From Dirofilaria immitis (taxonomy: Eukaryota; Nematoda; Chromadorea; Rhabditida; Onchocercidae), in assembly GCA_024305405.1 (NCBI GenBank), contig JAKNDB010000103.1:3348001-3412000 (forward strand): DNA of 64,000 nucleotides. The letters are read 5' to 3'. The notes under the pieces were generated by a model that was not told the DNA's origin, made no database searches, and saw nothing but the letters and a program-made list of their open reading frames with translations. Shown in pieces: positions 38,201 through 51,939 of this stretch (position 1 is its first letter; every line of letters begins with the position of its first letter). A program made the position numbers and the translations under genes.

Positions 38201-41200
38201 TACTAAGCATTTTGCAATGTAACTTTAGAAATAAAATTTAAAATTTCGTTTTTAGAAAAATTGCCGCTAAGATTACTGAACAATACAACTTTGTTACAGT
38301 ATTTTAGAAAAGGTATGCTCAGAAGCCATGCAATATGATGATTTAAACTAAAAAATTATGTGTTTTTAGAATTGGGATAAAGAAATTAGGAAATGGCTTG
38401 GTGGACGAATAAATGCATTGCCCGTCGATTCTGGTGGAAAGGATGAAATTGATAGGAATTTAGGTTTGTCTGATACGTTCGAGGATGCATTTATTTTTTG
38501 TTTTCAAATGTTTAGTAGCTATCACGATCAAGAATTTTATTTCAGCAGTTTTTTCCCAGAAACAAATATAATGGAAATCGTTGAATAATACGAGTTTATT
38601 TATGATATTTCAGAAAATTTTATGTCTCAAATGGGTGTACGTTGTCCTACACCTGTACTTATTATTTCCTATGAAACTTTCCGACTTCATGCTTCTATTT
38701 TGTTGCAAAAAGAAATTGGTCTAGTTATTTGTGATGAGGTTTATTTTATTTTTTGATATATCTTTTACTATTTCTTATCTATGAGACTTAGCGAATCTGA
38801 TATTTCCAGCTGTCATGTATTTAAATATTGCCATTTACAGTCTGCATAATCTTGGAGAACATATTGCTAGCAGCTTCTTCTATTCATTTACATCCTTGTA
38901 ACTGAATAATATTGATTTCTGTTTTCATTTTTATCATTGCTAATGCAATTTGATTATCAAATTCATATCAGATTTAACTGGAAAGATTTATTATCTCAGG
39001 GTCATCGATTGAAAAATAGCGACAATCAAACATATCAAGCACTTTTTGGCTTAAAATGCGAGCGACGAGTACTTATTTCTGGTACTCCAATACAAAATGA
39101 TCTCTTAGAATATTACAGGTTACGTTGTATTTATGTTACTGCTGTAACCCTTGACAAATCACAAAACTTTCAGCGGGATTTGGAGAATATTTAGTAGTTC
39201 ACCAATAATAAATTCGAAAGAAACACTTCAAGATTGTCAATTATTACTTCCATCAATCAAATTTTTGAATCACTTTCTGCTTCTAGTCTGATAAATTTTG
39301 TCAATCCTGGCTTACTTGGAACAGCATCAGAATTTAAACGACGTTTTGAAAATATTATTCTTCGGGGTCGGGATGCTGATGCGACAGATGCGCAGCGTGA
39401 AAAAGGTGATGCTGCACTTATCGAAATGTCATCTGTTGTGAGTAAATGTATCATCAGAAGAACATCCGCACTACTTACTAAATATTTACCGGTATAATAT
39501 TTTACTAGTTTTTAAACATAATGCCAAACGATAATTTAAAATCATTTCCAGCATAGTCTATCCAATAATTTACTTATTTTAGGTAAAATATGAACTTATT
39601 ATTTGTTGTAAATTAACGGAATTGCAAGAGAGATTGTACAGGCAACTTATCAGCACATTTTCAATCAACGGAAAACAGAAAGTAACTGAAGGTAAGTATT
39701 GACTGTTGTCTAGATTTTTAGTCTCATTATGAGGAGAGCCGAGATATATTATTTATAGAATTCCTATTATTACAATAATTGATGGAATAGTTGTATAGTT
39801 CAGATGTATTCTAATTTTAGGTGATAAAATAACGGGAACGGCTCTATCATTTATCACGAATCTGAAGAAATTATGTAACCATCCACAGCTCATATTTGAT
39901 AAGTGTCAAAAGAAAGAGGAAGGATTCGAAGGTCTTTGATTTGTTACTAATCAGTGATATAAACTTATCAGTGCTAATAACTGTCACATTATGTATAAAA
40001 ATTTTTTTAGACTGCTTGAAATTATTTCCTAAAGATTTCGGCGGAAAATTTGAGCCAGCATTTTCTGGAAAAATGAAAGTTCTAGATTATCTATTAGCAG
40101 TAACACGAGCCACCACAAATGATAAATTTATCCTTGTATCTAACTATACACAAACGATTGATGCATTTGTTGAAGTAAGCTTCGTGGATTTTACATATTT
40201 CGATATTTGAGATGATTGTATAGTAATTTTATGATAAAAATAGTCTACAAGACAGGTCATAAGATAAAATTTAATACTGTTTAGCATATTATTTCGATTA
40301 TTAAATAGGCTAGATGATGTCGAAAACAGGAATCGATGAAGGAAATTTTGTTTGGTCTGTATCATGCTGACTAATGTTAGAATTGTGTAAAGAAAAATTT
40401 TTAGTTATGCCAGCTTCGCCGTTATCCATATATTCGTTTGGACGGGACTTGTACAATTAAACAACGAGCAAAATTAGTGGAGAAGTTCAACGATCCCGAG
40501 GTTAATTAATCAATTCAAGAATTTTGATTACATGGAATTTGCAAAATTTATGACAACTTCCTGTTATGTTAAATTATTTATGTTGAGATAGTGTGTCTTA
40601 GCTAATCTTCTGAATCATATCTGCATTCCTGAATTTTATTTGAATGTTGAAAGAGAGAGCAAAAATAATTATAAGGACATGATTACAAAGAAATAGAAAA
40701 GATAGAACTGATGAGAGATATATTGAAATATGAAAATTTATTTTATTATTCAAAGTCATAATAGTAAACAAATTAAATGGGCACAATATTTTAGAGTGTT
40801 GAATATGTATTCCTGTTATCATCTAAAGCAGGTGGTTGTGGTTTAAATTTGATTGGCGCAAATCGGCTTATAATGTTTGATCCGGATTGGAATCCAGCAA
40901 ATGATGATCAAGCTATGGCACGAGTATGGAGGGATGGGCAGACGAAGAATTGTTTCATCTATCGACTATTAGCGGTAAAATTTTAGCGAAATTTAATTTT
41001 GCTTTTGCATAATACGAGAATATTTTTAATCTCTCATTTCCATATTTTTATTCCTATAATCAAATTTAACCGAAAAAATCATATTGCAATGTGATTTCTC
41101 GATAGTTGAAAAAGGTAAGAAATGACTAATGCTATTCATTTTTATTCGTTTAATTTAAATCCCAGTTTTTATTACTGATTATTGAAACAGAGAAGAATTA

Positions 41201-43119
41201 TATGCTTATGCGAATGTATAAATAAATGAAGTTAGAAAATGATATGAAACGTTTATTACGTAAATATTATAATGAATAGGCTGATAACTATAAGAATAAT
41301 CGCGATTATGAAAAGGTTTGTGAATGAATGTTTAATTAAACTATAACGAAAGTTCTTTTCTTTTATAATAGGAAATAAAATATGAATGAATGAATGAGAT
41401 TTGGGAGAATGATTAATTTGTATGCAATGGCGAGTGTGATAAATCCTAGAACGAATCAGCGGACACTTCAGAGAAATATTATCATGATTAGTCATTGAAA
41501 TCTAAAACATCCGTAAGTGGGAGAATATTGCCACAATGAAATTGGGAATTAGGCTTCAATTAATCAAGAGAAAGATTAAATTAATAAAATGAGAGTTGCT
41601 CTAGATAGCAAGGTAATTATTAAATACCAGGATTTTGGTCACTTGACATAGTTGAATGGAATGGCATGAGAGTGATTTCAATGCTGGAATTTGGTAAATT
41701 TTAACGTTTTAGGGAGGTTTTCATAATTCTGAAAAATAAGAAAAATATATAAAAATAAGATTGCAAATTATCGAAATTAATTTGTAATTATTTCTTTTGT
41801 CCCTTTTTTCACTGCTTAAATTTTTGTAAGAAATAAAATTAAAAATTTTATATTAAAAAGAAATTTCGATTGGAAGACTGGAAAGATTTTAGCCATTAGG
41901 TATTTGCTTGATTCAACTATTCTATCGCTTTCTTTCTTTTCAACTTACAGCTAAAATCTCTAGTTATAAGTTCAAGAATTCTCAACATAATTGAAAATAA
42001 ACGTTAGTGATATGTTAGCAAGAAAAAACTTCGATTGTATATCTATTTAAATCGTTATGAAAATAATGTCATGTTAGGGATTGATACTGTAAGATATAAA
42101 CAAATATAATCACAAACAATTGGCTCAAATTTAACGATTTACTAATTAAAAAAATATGTATATATAACAGTGATCATGATTAATCCAATTTACCAGTTAA
42201 ATATAAACATAAAAATAAAGATGAAAATAAAAGAACTTAATCGAAAACAAAAAATTGTAATGAATAAAAGAGACTAAAGATTTTATTTTCAATTTAAATT
42301 TAGTTATGATTGAGTAATATATACATACCAAAAATAATTTTAGACTGGTAGTATCGAGGAAAAAATGTTTCAACGACAAGCACATAAGAAAGCACTATCG
42401 TCCTGTGTTGTCGATGAAGTTTCTGATGTAGCACGACACTTTAGCAAGGATCAATTGCGTCACTTATTTGATTTGAAAACAGACATTGCATCAGATACGC
42501 ATCATTCGTAAGTTTTCATTTTTGCTTATTGTTAGTGCTTCTAATATCTATCAATTAGATGATGGTGACAATATCTACCTAGAAAAACTATTATCGAAAA
42601 ATATTTCATGGAATTGTTGTGCTGAAAACATCAATGCTAATATATAGCTTGAATTAATAATTTATTACTAGATTAAAATGTGAACGTTGCGTGAATGGTA
42701 TTGAATATCGAGAACCTCAGGAACATGCTGATACGAATTCTGATCTTAGTGAATGGTATCATGTTCAAAAGATGTACGTAAAGTACCGGATAAAGTAAGT
42801 TCTGTTTTTGAAATCTCTACCATCAGAATACAATTTATTACAGCATTATTATAATACTAATTATGTTTAAATACTAATAAAAGAATCACACTGAAAGAAT
42901 AAGAAGTTAGGTTTAATTGTTTTCAATATTTCCTTTTTTTCATCAGTTGAGGCCAATGATTGTAAAGATGAGAATTTTAAGGTGCTGAAAAGGATCTATG
43001 AATGTGGTGCAATCACATTTATTTTTCATCAAAAATCTCATGATGTAAAGAGCGAAATGGTAAAAGAAGAGAACGAAATCAAAGAAGATGAAGTGCTGAA
43101 CGAAGAGGTAGAGAGCTGA
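35279..43119 (+). CDS. RAD54L: RAD54-like SNF2 DNA translocase
   Basis: Swi2/Snf2 ATPase that drives RAD51 strand exchange in homologous recombination, in the nucleus. Exons: 35279-35281 (ATG only, tentative), 35426-35533, 36355-36514, 36852-37000, 37249-37431, 37960-38028, 38370-38463, 38614-38738, 39000-39118, 39287-39491, 39583-39691, 39821-39931, 40011-40174, 40405-40500, 40795-40974, 42344-42507, 42672-42794, 42952-43119; ~776 residues versus 747 in human. The start gives M|RRSLAPS, the family's N-terminus. [13 protein letters not shown] and [11 protein letters not shown] are diagnostic. Helicase motifs: I DEMGLGKT (186-190), II DEGH (296-299, split by an intron), [43 protein letters not shown]. 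The tail has [11 protein letters not shown] then a Glu-rich end. Exon 17 appears to miss one A in the run at 42767-42770; with it restored the GTAAGT donor is in phase with an atypical TTGAG acceptor at 42950-42951. That last join is uncertain. Confidence 0.95.
35534..36354 (+). promoter_or_regulatory. RAD54 intron 2 with two TTCCCGCCATT sites
   Basis: TTCCCGCCATT occurs at about 35816 and, as TTTTCCCGCCATT, at 36256. TTTCCCGC is the known E2F/DP consensus, and recombination genes are typical E2F targets in animals. Both copies lie inside the gene, downstream of the proposed start, so a promoter role is only inferred. The intron is GC-richer than others in the window. Confidence 0.35.
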
Positions 43120-44214
43120 AGCCTTATTTCAATTCCTATGCCTTATTTCAATTTTCGATAATTTTTTATTTTCATTTTTATTGTTCATAAATTTTGCATA
43201 AAATGGGTATCTTGAACCGCAGTTGCACATGCATCAATTAACAATTCTTTACGACAAAGAGTTGCGATAACATTAACATATTCGAAACTAGGTCAGAAGT
43301 TATAAATGAATTGAAAAGACCATGAGATGATTCTTACCTATGAATCCTATCATTATTTGTACAATACCACTTGAATATTTACAGTTATTACATTAATTTG
43401 ATGAGAAAGCTTTGCTTATCAAATTTTTGCTTGTATAATTTATGTTGTAATATGAGCTTAAAGCTTTATAAAAATTTCTTATATCAAAGATTCATTAAGG
43501 CCTGATTGACAGATAAAGGATACTGTCAAGTAGATAGCACTTAGGAAGAGTTAAGATCACTGACAACCGAGTTTAGAATGGATTGATAAGTGGAAAGAAT
43601 TGACATTTTTAACAAATTTCTCTTATTTTTTTCCAGTAATGCAATTTAAAAGAAAATATGCAAAAATATTCATTCAGTGAATTTTATTTACACGAAAAAA
43701 AAAAGTTATATTGCTTGATAGCATCGAATAATGAAAAGTTCAACAATTCAAATTAGCTATAAAAAATTAAGCCATTAAAAATTAGCTATTAAAAATACCC
43801 GATATTCTAAAGTGAGCATAAACTATTTTAAAATAGACCAATAATGATAAAGATTTCAAAGAAAAGGAAAATTAAGTCATGAATATAATTCATAATGATT
43901 AAATTATCATTTATCAATTTAGGCTATAATTCAAGTAACCGTAGCAAGAGAAAGGCCTAAATAAATTAATCGCCGGGATGTATATTTGATTTAAAAGATA
44001 CATAAATAATTTCAATTTTCGGAATAAAATTCCGGATCGGAATAAAATTCATCTTTTAGCATATTTTCTTTTTTTTTTTGGTATAGATGCAATCATATTG
44101 ATTTTTACTTCTCTTTAATTAAATTTAAATCTGTACTTTCTGCATTTGTTGATTGATTTTAACTAAGATATGAAAAAGAAAATGGTATGATTTTTTTGGA
44201 TCGAGAATGAAAAA

Positions 44215-44625
44215 GAATTCAATAATATGATATTTTCATGATCACGAATGGAAGAGGATTCGAACGGCAAGAATAGGAGAAGATTGGACGATATGATTTT
44301 TCAGAGACAGAAAGAAAGAGAATTGAATGACAAGATTTCCAGAATCAAGTGTGGAAGAGGATTCAAACGGGATGATTTTTAGGATCGAGACCATGATCAC
44401 GAGTGGAAGACGATTTAAACAGCAGGATGATGATTTAAACGGCAAAATTTTCAGAATCAAAAGTAGAAGAGGATTAAACGGGATGACTTTAGGATCAAGA
44501 ATGGCGAAGGATTCAATGGTATGAGTGGAAGAGGATTCAAACGGCAAGATTTCCGGAATCAAGAATGGAAAAGAATTCAAATGGCAAGAATTTTAGGATC
44601 ACAAACAAAAGAGAATTTCAATTGT
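44215..44625. repeat. ~45-bp minisatellite, about 9 units
   Basis: Units look like GTGGAAGAGGATTCAAACGG followed by CAAGATTTTCAGAATCAAGA or GATGATTTTTAGGATCGAGA, with two unit types alternating. It yields spurious open frames on both strands. Confidence 0.88.
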
Positions 44626-45939
44626 TGCAATTTTATATTTCAAAATAAGCAAAGAATTTATTGGTTGCATTCGAGAATTTTTTTAAGAAAAAAAGTTTAT
44701 AGATTATATTGGCATGTTGATGAATGACAAAATAATGTGATATGATTCTTGATAAATGTCATAAAATTGGAATATTTGTAAACTCTCTAATCTCTTCTGA
44801 TGTAATCATTTTCTCAATTTCTTTTTTTTTTTTAATTTTGAACTAAACAGTAATATCTGACAACTTTAATTTAATCAATAAAATATAGTTTATTCATTTA
44901 AATATGTTACATTCTCGAGAATACTGTGATAAAGTAAAATTTCACATATTTCTTATTAAATAGCGTTTTAATAATTGACGGAATAATAATAATAATAATA
45001 ACAGTCAACGTATAATCTACTAAAATACACGCAGCGTTTTATACTTTAACGTGTATCTACTACACGTAAAATTTGATAATTTTTCCTCTTTTTACAACTG
45101 ATTCATGAAAATGAAGCCAGAAGATGCAGAAAAAGTGAAATTGATTCATTCCTAGAAACCTACGTAAAAGTGGTCATATTGGAAGACATGTCAAATATTG
45201 AAGTATTGATTTTTTTTTACAAATACTGAAATTTCTCTTGGCCAAGAAGAAGTCTTCCTATGAAAAATGACATAACAGCCTGGTTCTTTATCAATATATC
45301 ACAATCGTCAACAAAGTCTAAACAAACAAAATGACGGATTATAATGCCATGTGAATATATAAGTGAACAAACAGAAACTAGGACAGCATGAAGAGTTTAT
45401 TAGATGGCCAAGTAAAATGATGGTAACATAACGGCCAGAGATTTCAATATTCAACATCAAAAAGACAGATTTTCATACGTAACAAAAGGGGCATAAACCT
45501 TCTGTAGATTATTCAATAATGAAAATATTACAATATTTCAATCAAATCAAAGTAGCACTATTTCGTTAACTTGACAATGAATACAATTATTAAAAATCCG
45601 AATGATAATAGTAATCTGAACTTTGAACTTTACTTTAAGCTAATTGCAATAATTATTAGTAAATGTAGTTAATGGTATTGTTAAATAAAAGAACTGTGTA
45701 AAAATACAACTACATCATCATCAAGCAAAAACTAGAAAACAATTGTAGGCTTTGAAATTACAGATGACAACCTTTGACACTTTCAGATACCTTACAAACT
45801 CATCTCCAGCACCCAATTTACAATATCGCTGCCTAAATAAAGAATTTATTCGGATATGAGACTGTAGTTTTCATTCCGTACCAATCATAGTAGAACAGAT
45901 CTATAGCATGGTGTCCTACTAAGGTTGTGACTGGCTATT

Positions 45940-46125
45940 AAGTATGTGGGTGTTTTTACGTGTGCGTGGGTGTTTGTGCGTGTGTGCGTGTGCGTTTCTG
46001 CACATATTTTCGTGCGCGGTGTCTGTGTGTGTCCGTTTGTATATGCCGAGTGTAGCTGTGTGTATGTTCTTGTGTGTGTATATGTGTGTATGTATGTGTG
46101 TGTACGATGTGCGCGTATGCATGAG
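45940..46125. repeat. GT-rich low-complexity tract
   Basis: TGTGTG, GCGTGTGTGCGTG and GTATGTGTGTGT runs; open frames of Val/Cys or Thr/His are artefacts. Confidence 0.9.
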
Positions 46126-46327
46126 CATTACGACTTACTAATTTGCATTTAGGATAGTATGATGTCATGATGAGAGCTCGATGGGATAGTTTTTTTCTCG
46201 TGCGGCCGCGATTTCCTTTCTCAAATTTAGTATGTTTGTTGGTGGAGAAATTTACTAATATAGCAACATGTAAGAATAGTATTCATTATGTTTATCATGC
46301 CTTTGGCAAATTATAGATTTCCTACAA

Positions 46328-49300
46328 ATGTGTGATGAAAGTGAACCATCAATTGGGGGTCGCCCAATTTCGGAAATGAAAGTGGTAGAGTTAAAAGAGG
46401 AGCTGGGAAAGCGTGGGTTATCAAAGATTGGTAATAAAAATGCGCTTCATGAACGTCTCAAAGAAGTTAGCTTTTTTTCTTTCATTTCTATATTCCTTAT
46501 ATATTATTTGATGATGAATTTATATATAATCACTTTTGTATTTGTTGATAATAATTCAAGTTATTGAAAGACTTGTTATTCATCAATGAATGTAGTTTTT
46601 GTGATGACCTAATTTCCGTAATTTTATTTCATTGGCATTCTTATATTTTCGTATGGTATTTCGATTATGACCTAATTACTTTTTGTAATTTTGGAATGAC
46701 TTTATATCTGCTGGAACGGAAACAATAATTACATTAGGTCCTTCCATTGATCACATATTAGTGACAGTAAAATATAAGCAAAATTTGCTAAAGTCTTGTT
46801 TAAGCCAAAGCATGCTGAAAGATTTTTTCTTGTTAGCTATGCAATTTGATTGCTAAGTAAATATACTGTCGCTATTAAAAAACGATTTCAAAAATTAGTT
46901 GTAATTAGTTGTAATACTTAGTTGAAAAATTACGTAAGGCTTCGGTTTCGAGTCCATTGTCTGTCAAATTTTTTCGGTCTTATTTTTTCTTGCTCAACTT
47001 ATCAACATGTTATTTCTCAGCTTTACTTTGTTCGCCTATAACATGCCAGAAATTTCAGTATTTGCTGACAGAGATAAACGCCAAGTGTGAAAGCGAAGTA
47101 CAGTCAACAGCTGTAGAAAGTCCACAAAGAGATTTGGTAGGTTAATTCTAAGTTATGATTCTTTTTTTTCATCTTTAAAGAAATTGCATAACTGTTTCAA
47201 ATCGCTGTTTTAATTATTAATAGCTAACACTGCAGACTTCGCCACCTAATCCATTGGTTGCGGAATATTTAGCCAGACAGCAAACTGCTTTACGTGAAGC
47301 ACGCAAAGATGCAGGTTTGTTAATTTCTGGTGCTTAGTCCTATATATTTTAATTTTATTATTTTGAAATTTGTTGTTCCGTATTAGTAGAATATTAAGTG
47401 AACGAATAGGTGATATTTCAGAAGCAGTTCGAAGAGCTTCCTCTGGAGAAGATGCATCGCCAATACGCGAAAAATCGCTTACTGCTATGCGCCGTTCTCG
47501 ACGTAGTGGACGTAGTACAACAACAACTGTTATTGAGAAACCTGTGGAGTCTGTAGTGACTAGTGAAACTGAACAGGTTTTGAATTGTGAAAGTGCACTT
47601 TGCCAACTGTAATTTATTAATATCAGTTGAAGTAGAAGAAAGTAATGAATAAATCAGGGAGTTTTCATGGAATCATTAATAGACCTTCATTTAAGTTAAA
47701 CAATTCATTTCATAATTCTTAAAGGATACGGTGGAAGCGGACAGTTTCCAGGAAAGTGTGGAAGCACAATCGCAAATGAATGATGTCGAGGAAACTGAGA
47801 ATGACAGTAGTGCTCCAACAGAACTTTTAAAGAGAGAAGCGGATGTCGGTGTTGACTCTGTATCGACAGCTATGATGATGAAGGCATTGGAAGAAACCGA
47901 ACGGACAGAAACAGAATATGATGAAACGAGACTTATCAGCGATCAACAGTCGATAGATTTAGAAGAGAGATATCCAGCAAGTACTCAGGAGGTAAGTGAA
48001 GAACACGAAATGCAAAAGCAACATGAAAACAAGGATGAAGAAGAAGATGCTGTGTCGGATGTAGCGAGCAGTGTCACGGGGACATCAAGGTATTTTCCAT
48101 TTCCATTGCTATTCAGATCCGGAGATTTTCAGTAATCAAGATTTTATAGAAAGGTATATGAAATTCAGTTGCATGCTGTAGGATTAAATTCATTAAAACA
48201 TATGTATATATATATAAACGTATATATGCCAATGTATAATAGCCGAATTTATGGCTTTCCAGAGCTAGCTTATCTAGTCATTTATAAGAAGCATTTGAAA
48301 ATAAATTATATTGATGTTAATGGGTTATTTTTAATAGCCGAAGCCGAAGTGAGGCAGCAGATGAATCAAATGCATCTTGGGAGCAAATGCCCATAGATTT
48401 GGAAGAATCATCGAACCAAGGAATGGTAGGTTAACAGATAATCTACGTTTAAAATATGTCAGAAATGATCTTTCAATAATCAACAATTGCTTATTTTTAA
48501 CTAACAGTTTTTTGACTTTTATATCTATTCAACAGAGAATTCGAAATGCAGGGTAATTCGAAGCTAGATTATTGTAGCTTGCTATGAAATAGAAGAAAGT
48601 ATGCAGTTAGACTTGAAACGTCATTTCTTTGCCAACTTGATTTCTTCATCATTTCCACTTATATATTTATAGATGGAAACAGTTGATGTTGCACCATTGG
48701 AAAAAGAACGCATAAAAGGAACTGCAACAGCACAAATTAAAAGCAATTTTTTTATGCTTGCAAAATTATCAGAAAATATTAATATCTTTATGCATGATTC
48801 TCTTTTTTTTTTTGTTGGAACGATATATAATTTCATTACAGATAAGTATGTAGAAAAAACTTCATGTAATTCCTTGAGCTGAATCGTCAACATTCCACAA
48901 TTTATGAGCATCTTTTATTATTGCTTAGTTTAATCTCTCACTTAACGCTCTTCATTTCAGCAAAAATGGCTATCGCCCAAGAGAAAAAGCGTCGTTGGAA
49001 ACCATCTGCATCAGCACATTCTACAAACAGTGTCGTTACGGTTTCAGTCGTAAAACATAAGGAAGAAGAAATTGAAATAGATGAACAGGAAGATAGACCA
49101 GACACTAACGTTTCAGCTGTATCCGATTTCAAAGAAGAGTTATCCGATACAAGAGATAGAATGGAAGAGCTTGATTACGAAGAACCGATGCAAAGTTCGG
49201 TTGCCGAAGTAGCTGAAGAAGTTAAAGTAATAAATAAATATAATTATTTAACGGGTATATAATTGTAAAGTTCGTATGTTTTTCGCTAACGAATTATGTT

Positions 49301-51927
49301 ATCAAGAATTTATTTATGTAACGTTGATATTAAATTTATCTGACAAAAACATATTGCAGGCAGCTGAGGAAGCATCTGAAAGGCGCAAAGAGAGAGTATT
49401 TGAAAGAGTTGAGAGACATGCGAAACATTCAGGTTCCTATATTTCAAGTATCAGTTCTTGTGGCTAAATCTTTATTTAATTAATTTCAAAACTGATCAAC
49501 TGATATGATTGTAGAAAACTTTAATGGCCTTTGTGAAGTAATCGCTACAGTTGATGAAGTGTACATAATAAAAATATTAAATGGCAGAATAAACCAACGA
49601 ATACATTTTTAAAAATTCCTCCATTCCATACAGTGGAGAATTAAAATTTATGACCAGCAGATTATTACTGATTTGATCAATAATTAAAATAAATAAATGG
49701 AATAATGCCAGGATTTTATTAATTATTGATAGATTATTTTGCATGATTATATCTGGCATACAGTCGTTGCATCTGTTATCAGTTAACTTTTCTTGAAAAT
49801 CTTAAGGCCTTCTGATTTTCTTAAAGCTAATATAATCAAATGATGAATTCACAGCTTCACTTCGAGACTAAACCCGTTATTTATTTTCGAGTCCTTAAGA
49901 TTTTCAAGATGTATTTTTTAATTATCTTATTCAATTTTTCAGGCATATTTTGTTTTTTAAAAAAGGTTAATTTGATTATTGAGTTTTCTGCCATGCAATT
50001 ACTTGATTGATTTTCAGAAATGTTTTATTTATTCAGGATCTTCACGTATATCTAGACGTTCACCAACTCCGGAAAAACAGCAGGAAAGTCATATAACGGT
50101 AGATGGCTTCGTACGTGAACGAAGAGTATCACCAGCACGCTATCCGGTTAATCAGGTCAATCTCTTAATTTCCAAATTACTTTGTAAATGAAAAATTATG
50201 CTTAAACCTTACATTTTTTCTTTCAATTTTTATATCAAAATTTTTTTCTTTTTCTAAGCAGTTTATATACTCGTTTATTATTAACATTTCAATGGATTCT
50301 TGTAACAGTATCTTTAATTCATATAGCTTTATCATAAACGAATTAAAAAATCGTGGTTTATATTAACTTGTGCACTATGTTTAGGTGATAATGATAAGAC
50401 AGCTCACACGTCCCTATACGGTTAAACAATTACAACAGTTACTTTCAACCTTTGGAACAATAGTTGAAGGAGGCTTCTGGATCGATAATATCAAATCTAC
50501 ATGTATTGCAAAAGTAATTTTTCTAATAATTTAAATACATATAGTTCAGATTATTTTAGAATATGCTCACTCGCTAGCATCATTGCGTAATGTAATTATT
50601 TATTTATAGTACTCAACTGTGGAAGAAGCCATTGTGGCTCGTGGACGTTTGCATAATGTGGTATGGCCACCCTGCAGTCCAAAACTTTGAAAATAGACTA
50701 TTCAGATGATGCGAATGTAAGTATTATTCACTCATAGTGCGCAAAATTTGTAGTAATGTGGATTTTTTTCAATCGTAAATCTTCTCATTGCAGCTTACTA
50801 AACATCTTGTTGCCGATCAACTGCAAAGTGAAGAAATAGCAAAAGGGGCGCAGAAACAACGAAATCATCTTCAGAAAATTCAGCTCCGGCCCTTCGTGTA
50901 TCTTTATCTGTTGATGAAAGACGTAGACAAGTACTGCCAACTAATCAAGTTGAATCAGCGAAGGATTTAGATAAGAAAGAGCGAGAAGGCCGCACACAGG
51001 GACATCGGGGTCGAAAGCGCTCAGCTTCACCGATAGGGGTACTAATCTTTTATTTTTCACTCCAGGTTTTTATTTGCATCGGATCAGTTTTGTTTTATTT
51101 GTTAATCCTATAGGTTGATATCGTATATATATGGAGAGATTTAAAATATTGATAGGGGATTTAAAAAATAGTGATTTGAAATATGAACTTTTTTATTCCT
51201 TTGCGAAATTATAATTTACAGCATTCGAATGCAAAACGGGCGCGGGAACGAAGATCGCCATGGAAGGATGAACGCCGTCGTACTACTGCTTCGCCTGAAT
51301 TAAAACCGATCGGTTGGTTTTGTGAAACTTCTGGTATTTTGATAGAAATGATTAAATTATCGGAAATAAAGATAAGAGTTTTTAAATATTTCTTTATAGA
51401 ACTAGAGAAGCGTGTTAAAACAGCGGATGAATTATTTTTGAAGACAAAAACTCAGCCGGCTGTATATTATCTACCGCTCACCGACGAACAGGTGATTTTA
51501 ATACGATTACAAGCAAAACTTGGTTATAGATCGCTATTCAGTGCATAGTTGCATATCTAATTGATTTTACTATCTATTTTATCATTCTTTACATAAACCT
51601 TTTTACTTTAATATGTCATCAGTGATCAGTACAGGAAATATTTATGCATTTTTTTAATGTATCGCTAATTTAGATTATTGAACGCATGAAGCGGAAAGCT
51701 GCAGAGGTGGAACTGGCCAAGAAAGTTGCCCAAAATGGGGCCACGAAGCGAAAAGAGAAAGATGAACCAGCGAAAGAAAAAACTAATACAAGCAAACGTG
51801 TCAGCGCTAGGTCTCCTCCGTCACGTCGGCGCTCACGCACCCCACCATCCCGTCGGCGATCACACACTTCTGGGGGCATCGTGATCGGCGGCATTCCAGA
51901 TCCCGATCACCGCGCCGACGTCGTTAA
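46328..51927 (+). CDS. ACIN1: Acinus (ASAP complex / exon-junction splicing regulator)
   Basis: With RNPS1 and SAP18 Acinus forms ASAP, acting on splicing in the nucleus. Exons: 46328-46465, 47059-47136, 47224-47314, 47422-47576, 47725-48089, 48338-48425, 48673-~48742, 48961-49226, 49360-49432, 50037-50155, 50385-50513, 50610-50716, 50794-51038, 51222-51312, 51400-51491, 51674-51927; ~787 residues. Domains: SAP (12-50, MKVVELKEELGKRGLSKIG), acidic middle, KKRRW patch, RRM (VIMIRQLTRPYTVKQLQQLL, WIDNIKSTCIAKYSTVEEAI), RSB motif (ADELFLKTKTQPAVYYLPLT) that binds RNPS1-SAP18, and a C-terminal RS tail. Three single-base losses break frame: near 50669-50672, in the G-run 50845-50848, and in the G-run 51872-51876. 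Restoring each gives a continuous protein ending in RRRR at TAA 51925-51927; uncorrected, the last exon would read to TAG at 51937. The exon 7 donor is unclear (a GC donor at 48743 fits the phase). A TTATAG acceptor lies 13 bases before the ATG. Confidence 0.93.
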
Positions 51928-51939
51928 GCCGTCATAGCC

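Larger units (their letters stand above)
43120..46327. other. Intergenic region between RAD54 and Acinus
   Basis: Mostly AT-rich unique DNA. It holds a ~45-bp minisatellite (44.2-44.6 kb), moderately GC-richer unique sequence at 45.1-45.9 kb without an assignable gene, a GT-rich run at 45.94-46.12 kb, and a GCGGCCGC island at 46202-46209 just before the Acinus start. Confidence 0.6.

Noticed and set aside
44256..44266. GGATTCGAAC word resembling a tRNA B box on the minus strand
   Set aside because: It is one unit of the minisatellite, with no A box or clover-leaf partner.
44240..44730. Open frames on both strands
   Set aside because: Products of the 45-bp minisatellite; no splice signals or similarity.
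45919..46168. Cys/Val-rich and His/Thr-rich open frames
   Set aside because: Produced by the GT-rich tract.
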